In this document: piece by piece, positions 58,859 to 64,000 of the stretch
How the letters are laid out: the number at the start of each line of letters is the position of its first letter
Numbering within the stretch: position 1 is the stretch's first letter
NCBI GenBank assembly: GCA_020636255.1
Contig: JACJYE010000008.1
Location: 313,772-377,771 of the forward strand
DNA from: Lewinellaceae bacterium
GTDB lineage: Bacteria; Bacteroidota; Bacteroidia; Chitinophagales; Saprospiraceae
Reading direction: 5' to 3'
Length of the DNA: 64,000 bases
The notes under the pieces: generated by a model
Seen by the model: the letters and a program-made list of their open reading frames with translations, nothing else
Database searches by the model: none
What the model was told of the DNA's origin: nothing
Translations under genes and position numbers: made by a program

Positions 58859-59653
58859 CTATCGCCCGCCGGCGCCTGAAAAAACATAGCGCCGGTTCAG
58901 CCACAACAGCACCACCGGAGGCAGCACCAGCAGGCAGCCCGCCAGGGCCGCCAGGAAGATGTTGGCCTCGTTGACGTATTGAAAGACTTTCAGGGTCAGG
59001 GTCTGTACCTTTCCAACACCGATCAGCGTGGTAAGGCCGTATTCGAACCAGGAAATTAAAAAAATCTGGAAAAAACACGTCATCAAAGCCTCCCTGGCCA
59101 CCGGGATCAGCACCCGGATATACGCCTGCGCCCGGCTGCCGCCCAGCGTGGCCACCAGTTGCTCCATAGCCTGCATCCGCCGGTTCCAGAAGCCCGAAAA
59201 AAAGATCACACCATACGGGAAAGTGATGAACAACTGTGCGGCCATCACTCCCCATACTTTACCCGACAAACCGCCCCGGAAGAAAAAGGCCTGCAGACAG
59301 GCCGCCAGCACTACCGGCGCTAACACATAGGGCAGATAGGCCAGCACCAGCCACCGGCGCCGGTATGGGCTGTAAGAAACCGCCCTGCTCACCCAAAAGC
59401 TGGCCAGCGTAACCGGCACGGCGACGCCCAGCGAGACCAGCAGCGACAACAACACGCTATGCCCTAGCCCCGCCTGCGACTCCAGGATGAACCGCCAGTT
59501 TTCCAGCGTCCACTGCTCCGGGAAAACGTGCGGGTATCCCCACCCGCGCCCGAATGACAGCATCAGCAAAAAGGCAAACGGGAACAGCAGCAAAGCGATG
59601 AACGCGTATTTTAAGAACCGGCCCGCCATATTCGTGTCTTTTTCAATTTTCAT
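58859..59653 (-). CDS. ABC transporter permease 2 (264 aa)
   Basis: Six hydrophobic segments and a binding-protein-dependent transport signature (EQLVATLGGSRAQAYIRVLI, the EAA loop that contacts the ATPase). The start at 59653 avoids overlap with the upstream permease gene, whose stop is 30 bp away; ATG 59629 is also possible. With the neighbouring permease it forms the two-part membrane pore; E. coli YnjC carries both halves in one chain. Confidence 0.9.
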   Translation of the reverse strand: MKIEKDTNMAGRFLKYAFIALLLFPFAFLLMLSFGRGWGYPHVFPEQWTLENWRFILESQAGLGHSVLLSLLVSLGVAVPVTLASFWVSRAVSYSPYRRRWLVLAYLPYVLAPVVLAACLQAFFFRGGLSGKVWGVMAAQLFITFPYGVIFFSGFWNRRMQAMEQLVATLGGSRAQAYIRVLIPVAREALMTCFFQIFLISWFEYGLTTLIGVGKVQTLTLKVFQYVNEANIFLAALAGCLLVLPPVVLLWLNRRYVFSGAGGR

Positions 59654-59682
59654 TATCAAAAGCGCCCTGGCCTCGCTCCATT

Positions 59683-60525
59683 TTACCCGCGGGCACGCTC
59701 CCGCCCCAGCAACCACGCCGCCAGCGTGAGCACGATGGCCGCATAGGCCAGGCAGATCACATAGGCCTGAGGAATATCCCCCAGGTTAAAGCGCTGCAGC
59801 TTCTGCACGGCCAGCACCGAAACCATCTGGCTGGTTTGCCGGCCCAGCAGTAAAGGCGCTTCATAGGCGCCCATGACGAAAAGGCCGTAGAGCACGATTG
59901 TGGGAAAAACACGCCGCAGCAACACGGGAACCACCACGCGAAAGGCGGCTTGCCGGGGCCCCGCTCCCAAAGTCCGCGCCAACAAAACCAATGCTTCGGC
60001 CCGCTCGCTGGCATACAGCCTGGCGAACAGTATGGTAAAAAAAGGAGCCGCCATCAGAAAATGCGCCAGGATGATGCCGATACCCCAACGGTCATTCACC
60101 AGCCCGGGAAACTGCTCCAGGCCTGATATAAGCCCCGCCTGCCAGCTCAGACGCGACACCAGGCCGCCACCTGACAATAGCTGAAAGATGAAAAAGGCCA
60201 TCACGATAGCCGGTATCGCCAGCGGAAAGTATATGAACAGGGAAAGGCTGCCACGCCGGAATGCCCGCGGCCAGGCCACAGCTAACGCCATCGCCACCCC
60301 TACCGCCAACGATATCGTCACCAGAGCGATGTAAAAGCTGAATGCCAGCGTACGCCAGAAATAGGCCGAGCCGAGCACGGCCCGCCAATGCGCCAACGTA
60401 AGCCCCTCAGCACCGTAACCGATAATCCCCAGGCTGTATGCCAATGCATAACCCAGCCCTAACAACAACGGCAATACCGCCAGGGCGAGGAAGAGCGCCA
60501 GAGGAAGAGAAGGTTTGATGGCCAT
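59683..60525 (-). CDS. ABC transporter permease 1 (280 aa)
   Basis: It is a six-helix inner-membrane permease: LALFLALAVLPLLLGLGYAL at the N-terminus, FIYFPLAIPAIVMAFFIF, and the EAA loop LARTLGAGPRQAAFRVVVPV. It is the first permease of the importer and lies 30 bp before permease 2. A 404-bp repeat-filled spacer separates it from the binding-protein gene, but the strand and order fit one transport system. Confidence 0.92.
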   Translation of the reverse strand: MAIKPSLPLALFLALAVLPLLLGLGYALAYSLGIIGYGAEGLTLAHWRAVLGSAYFWRTLAFSFYIALVTISLAVGVAMALAVAWPRAFRRGSLSLFIYFPLAIPAIVMAFFIFQLLSGGGLVSRLSWQAGLISGLEQFPGLVNDRWGIGIILAHFLMAAPFFTILFARLYASERAEALVLLARTLGAGPRQAAFRVVVPVLLRRVFPTIVLYGLFVMGAYEAPLLLGRQTSQMVSVLAVQKLQRFNLGDIPQAYVICLAYAAIVLTLAAWLLGRERARG

Positions 60526-60549
60526 AAGATTATATGATTTTGAGGCCGT

Positions 60550-60929
60550 AAGGCCGGGGGCTGTTCAAGGTTTCAGGTTAACCTTATTCCTTTAACCTTT
60601 AACCTTGTCCAGAGGCTCCGCCACAACAGCATGTGATGCCCCCTGTCCCTTTAACCTTGCCCCTTTAACCTTTAACCTTGCCCAGAGGCTCCGCCACAAC
60701 GCCTTTTTGTCCACGGGCGATGCCCGTGGCAGGCCTGTTAACGCCCTTTGGGCGAGATGGACGAGGGTTGTCCCTGTTGATGCTCATCCGCCCTTTGGGC
60801 GAGACGGCTGGCTCCGCCACAACAGCATGTGATGCCCCCTGTCCCTTTAACCTTGCCCCTTTAACCTTTTACCTTTTACCTTTAACCTTTTACCTTTTAC
60901 CTTTAACCTTGCCCCTTTTACCATGCCCC
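60550..60929. repeat. repeat-dense spacer in the ABC locus (CCTTTAACC words, two 60-bp direct repeats)
   Basis: A segment starting GGCTCCGCCACAACAGCATG recurs nearly identically at 60614-60673 and 60810-60869. Between them are hairpins CCACGGG/CCCGTGG (60710-60730) and two GCCCTTTGGGC palindromes. The ends are runs of CCTTTAACC and CCTTTTACC words. No gene is seen in 60526-60929. Such a spacer may weaken transcription from the binding-protein gene into the permeases. Confidence 0.8.
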
Positions 60930-62156
60930 TCACTGACCCAGTATTTCCTTCCTGAAATCGGCTGCCAGGCGGATCATGTATTCGGGGGCCAGCTCCTGTA
61001 GAGCGCGGGGCTGCATTTGTTCGCGCGGAGGGGCATATCGGCGGTTGGGTATGTTCCTGAACTTTTGTTGCCATACTTCAGGCAGCTTATCCATAGCGAG
61101 CACGGCGCCGTCGCCCCATACATCGGGCCTTTGTTTTTGATACTGCGCCTCCGGAGAGATCAGGAAATTGGCGACCACCATTGCCGCCGCTTTATGGGCA
61201 GCGTTCCTGGGGATGCCCATATAGTGCGAATTCTGGATAGTGCCCGGCTCCCATACGTACGCACGGGCCGATTCCGGGAAAAGCCCCTGCAGGACCTTGT
61301 TGTCCACCTCGCAATCGTTATTGCTCATCGTGAACCACAATTCGCCGTTAGCGAACATCTGGTGCATAGGCGCCACTCCTTCCGGGAAGGCCTCGCCCGC
61401 TTTCCATAGATAAGGCTTCAACGCCCGGACATAATCCCACAGTTCGGGTGAATACCGGCTGTACTTTGCCTCATCAAAGGGGCCGGAGAGTACTCCCGGG
61501 CCACCGGCAATGTCAATGAGCAACTCTTTGAGAAAGGTCAGGCCGGTAAACTGGGTGTCGAAAGTGAAGCGCCCCGGGTGCGCTTTGGCAAAAGCCAGCA
61601 GCTCAGCCCTGTTCTGCGGCGGATGCAGCACCTTCAGGCTGTCGTAAATGATGGCCATCTGCACATTACCCCAGGGACATTCATAACCGTCGACGGGCTG
61701 TTGGAAGTCCTTTGCGATAAAGGGGTTTTCAAAATCGATATACCTGCCGTTGGGCAGCTTGCTCGTCCAGGGCCCGAAAAGGGCATCGATCTGCCGGAGC
61801 TGGTAAAAGGTCTCGCCATTGATCCACACCAGGTCGAGCTCGCTCCTGGCCTTACCGGCCTGCTGCTCCGCCAGCAACGATTGTACGATGATGCTGCCCT
61901 GGCCGCCGCCGGCCTGAAGCCTGATGCCGTAACGCGCTTCTACCTCCGGCACGACATATTGCTGGATGTAGGCATTGATCAATGGGTCGCCCTGCCACAT
62001 CATGAGGCTGACGGTGCTGCCGCGCGCCTGCTGTTCAATGGCTTCCCAGGAGATGCTCAATATATCGGCCTCTCCTTCCTGTTCATTTTCTCGGCCTGCG
62101 CCGCAACTCCAGGCCGCTATGGCAAGGAGAAATAAAAGCGAGGCTGCACGTTTCAT
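60930..62156 (-). CDS. ABC transporter substrate-binding lipoprotein, YnjB-like (408 aa)
   Basis: The start at 62156 gives a lipoprotein signal (MKRAASLLFLLAIAAWSC). The mature part has two alpha/beta lobes typical of class II binding proteins: TVSLMMWQGDPLINAYIQQY, SELDLVWINGETFYQL, QPVDGYECPWGNVQMAIIYD, GRFTFDTQFTGLTFLKELL, ELWFTMSNNDCEVDNKV, and IPRNAAHKAAAMVVANFLIS. This fits the YnjB group, whose ligand is not settled. Lipid anchoring is unusual in Gram-negatives for binding proteins but common in Bacteroidota. ATG 62174 is an alternative start. Confidence 0.9.
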   Translation of the reverse strand: MKRAASLLFLLAIAAWSCGAGRENEQEGEADILSISWEAIEQQARGSTVSLMMWQGDPLINAYIQQYVVPEVEARYGIRLQAGGGQGSIIVQSLLAEQQAGKARSELDLVWINGETFYQLRQIDALFGPWTSKLPNGRYIDFENPFIAKDFQQPVDGYECPWGNVQMAIIYDSLKVLHPPQNRAELLAFAKAHPGRFTFDTQFTGLTFLKELLIDIAGGPGVLSGPFDEAKYSRYSPELWDYVRALKPYLWKAGEAFPEGVAPMHQMFANGELWFTMSNNDCEVDNKVLQGLFPESARAYVWEPGTIQNSHYMGIPRNAAHKAAAMVVANFLISPEAQYQKQRPDVWGDGAVLAMDKLPEVWQQKFRNIPNRRYAPPREQMQPRALQELAPEYMIRLAADFRKEILGQ

Positions 62157-62218
62157 CGTATTTATTGGTCTCATCTGTCACTGGCCTGAACACTGCTAAG
62201 ATAGCAAAACCCCTGGCT

Positions 62219-64000
62219 TCAGAAACGGTACAACAGGCTGAACTGGAATTGCCGGGGTGCGCTGGCATTGCGCCGCACCAATGTGCCCGACGATTTTGGC
62301 CCCTGCTGGATCTGGTTGCTCTGAGTAGCGTTGTTACTGTATCCGCTGAGGTTCCGGGTATTAAAGATGTTGAAGACATCCGCCCTTAATTCCAGCTTCG
62401 AGCGCCCGAAAGGCCAATCGTACAAAATGGACAGGTCGAAGGTATTGGACCACGGAAGGCGGTCGTTATTGCGGCGCTCGCCCGGATAGCGGTCGCTGTT
62501 GCCGACATAGCTATCGCCGAAGGAAGCACCGTCACCGTTTAGGTCGGTAGTCGTTGCCGTTACATCTACGAGTATAGGGTCGCCTTCGCTGTCGAAAGCA
62601 GGCGTACCGTCGGGGCCTGTAAGTTGCTGCTGCAGGGGGATGCCGTTTTCATCCAGCACGGTATACGTTACCGGCAGAGGGGTTCGGTTGATCGGCTGCC
62701 CGCTCTGTATCAACGCTGCCAGCGTCACCGTGAGCTGTTTGGCCGGGTAATAGGAAAAGATGCCGTTGATGATATGCCGGCGGTCGTTGATGCTGGGGCC
62801 CCACTCCGCTTCAAAATCGTTGGCATCCATAGCCCTGAAGTTGATGTCTTCGGTATTGTTCTCCAGGTAAGACAGCGTATAGTTGGCCCGCAGGGCATAG
62901 TTATCCTCGCCGCGGTCTTTCTGGTAATTGAAGCTGGCGGCATAGTATCGGGAACGCCCTTCCGATTCCGAAACGACGATATTGCGCGCTACGCCGGTAA
63001 GCCTTTCTCCTCCGATCACCGCGCCGTTATTTATAACGGGAACAGGCCTGGAAGCATCCGCCTCTTCCGGCGTGCGAACCCTGATATTGTCGGCACTGAC
63101 AGAGAAGGGAGCGGCCGCATTGAGGTTGCGCAGGCGGAAGAGCTTATACGACTGGTTGTGCACCAGGTCGACGTAAAACAGGGTTTTGGCATTGACCTGC
63201 AACTGGTACCCCAGCGCCGCCTGATGCGTATAAGGGTTGTCGTAACCGTTGGGGTTCAGTATCCGGCGTTCATTGCTGAACATGTTCTGGTTTTTATCCT
63301 CACTGCTCAGTTGCGCAGCAGTAGGCCCCTGCAGGTACCCCGGCACTTCGGGGTTAACTGTCAGGTTGCCGTTAAAGGTGATCCGCCCGATATCGGTATC
63401 GGCCGGCAGGATACCCAGGCGGACAAGCTCCTGCAACTGGGCGATGTAGTCAGCGGAAACCGAGTTTTGCTGCAGGGCGTCGCTGTAAATAGCGTATGGT
63501 ATCTTATCGTAAAATATACCGTATCCCGCTCTGATGCTACTGCGTTTGCCAATCTGATAATTGACATTGAAACGGGGTGCGATGTTATTCAGGTCGCCCT
63601 GGCTGGCGCCGCCTTTCGACAGGTTGTCATAATCATAACGAAGCCCAAGAGTGAGGTTCAGGCGGGTGGAAGCACGGAATTCATCTTCCACATAAATGGA
63701 ATAGATCGACTGGCGGGCGCCGAAAGAGGCCGGACGCACCTCGACGCCGTAATACAATACCTCCGCATCGGCGGGAATATCTCCGATATCGAGGGCGGCG
63801 CCCCGGCCGAGCGCCTGTACGGCCTGCACCTGGCTTTCCGTGAGCTTTACCGTATAGTTGCCGTTCGCGTTGCCGCCGCCGAAGAGCTGATGATCGGCGC
63901 TGATAGCTCCCAGGCCCGCTTTGACCGTATGGCGGTTGGCATAAAAATTGAACTTCTGCTGAAGCTGCAGGGTATTTTCCAGCTCGTCAAAGACGAAGCC
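62219..64000 (-). CDS. TonB-dependent receptor-like outer-membrane barrel, C-terminal 593 residues (cut by window edge)
   Basis: The frame is open from the right window edge to the stop at 62219, so the N-terminal signal, plug and part of the barrel are missing. Visible strands are long and alternating (STRLNLTLGLRYDYDNLSKG, APRFNVNYQIGKRSSIRAGY, YYAASFNYQKDRGEDNYALR, RHIINGIFSYYPAKQLTVTL). The protein ends in an aromatic residue (QFSLLYRF), the outer-membrane signal. It resembles the large barrels of Oar/TonB type in Bacteroidota. It lies 62 bp upstream of the binding-protein gene on the same strand and is a candidate outer-membrane gate for the ABC importer. Confidence 0.9.
   Translation of the reverse strand, partial: GFVFDELENTLQLQQKFNFYANRHTVKAGLGAISADHQLFGGGNANGNYTVKLTESQVQAVQALGRGAALDIGDIPADAEVLYYGVEVRPASFGARQSIYSIYVEDEFRASTRLNLTLGLRYDYDNLSKGGASQGDLNNIAPRFNVNYQIGKRSSIRAGYGIFYDKIPYAIYSDALQQNSVSADYIAQLQELVRLGILPADTDIGRITFNGNLTVNPEVPGYLQGPTAAQLSSEDKNQNMFSNERRILNPNGYDNPYTHQAALGYQLQVNAKTLFYVDLVHNQSYKLFRLRNLNAAAPFSVSADNIRVRTPEEADASRPVPVINNGAVIGGERLTGVARNIVVSESEGRSRYYAASFNYQKDRGEDNYALRANYTLSYLENNTEDINFRAMDANDFEAEWGPSINDRRHIINGIFSYYPAKQLTVTLAALIQSGQPINRTPLPVTYTVLDENGIPLQQQLTGPDGTPAFDSEGDPILVDVTATTTDLNGDGASFGDSYVGNSDRYPGERRNNDRLPWSNTFDLSILYDWPFGRSKLELRADVFNIFNTRNLSGYSNNATQSNQIQQGPKSSGTLVRRNASAPRQFQFSLLYRF

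Noticed and set aside
60550..60930. CRISPR-like array in the repeat-dense spacer
   Set aside because: The repeats are of unequal length, adjacent or with irregular gaps, and no unique 30-40-bp spacers separate them; no cas gene is near.

Overview
The window looks like a chromosomal stretch from a Bacteroidota bacterium, most likely of the Saprospiria/Chitinophagia side of the phylum (inference from content; no rRNA or ribosomal protein is present). Supporting signs are a type IX secretion sorting tail on a subtilase, TonB receptors with a carboxypeptidase-like N-terminal domain, a class III glutamine synthetase, GH92 mannosidase, CotH-kinase proteins, paired M16 peptidases, and promoters of the Bacteroidota type (TTTG, about 20 nt, TAnnTTTG). 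Coding sequence is GC-rich and intergenic spacers are AT-rich and full of small repeats. No tRNA, rRNA, CRISPR array, prophage or intact transposase gene was seen.

Layout. 1-5.1 kb: two tandem S8 subtilases (the first cut by the window edge), a 529-bp transposase-less element with clean ends, and a solitary Vsr-type endonuclease. 5.2-11 kb: a Bax-inhibitor-1 membrane protein, a candidate small RNA, radA, then a leftward three-gene operon (START-domain protein, DUF2062-SDR fusion, NAD-dependent epimerase). 11.2-17.1 kb: DCC oxidoreductase, ECF sigma factor with a membrane partner, SWIM zinc-finger protein, rlmH, rhomboid protease, YdcF-type protein. 17.1-22 kb: pepT, a class III nucleotide cyclase with TolB-like and TPR domains, a truncated-haemoglobin lipoprotein and its small membrane neighbour. 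22-29.5 kb is a nitrogen-assimilation block, all leftward: GSIII, GSII, an outer-membrane barrel, Amt ammonium channel and PII, with a small RNA candidate of about 60 nt transcribed the other way from the barrel-Amt gap.

29.7-39.3 kb: an alpha-solenoid protein, a secreted esterase, a Nudix-type regulator and three glycoside hydrolases (GH3, GH92, six-hairpin) forming a rightward glycan-degrading cluster. 39.3-49 kb is leftward: YheT-like hydrolase, two CotH-kinase proteins, a small membrane protein, an asparaginase-fold protein, an inactive/active M16 pair and a YkuK-like protein. 49.2-57 kb is rightward: a gamma-glutamylcyclotransferase-like gene with an abnormal 3' end, overlapped antisense by a 48-residue Cys/Lys-rich gene, a TonB receptor, a KASIII-like protein lacking two of its three catalytic residues, an AMP-forming acyl-CoA ligase and a BioD-like/DRTGG protein. 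57-64 kb is leftward: a partial TonB receptor, a YnjBCD-like ABC importer and a radical SAM protein that may form one uptake-and-modification locus.

The most distinctive non-coding content is (i) a 150-bp IS66-like MITE in two copies, both with 8-bp target duplications; (ii) a 529-bp ISAs1-like element with 16-bp inverted ends and a perfect 10-bp target duplication; (iii) a 160-200-bp inverted-terminal element that twice sits directly after a gene's TAA stop in the same orientation; and (iv) two candidate small RNAs, each with a promoter box and an intrinsic terminator and no ORF.
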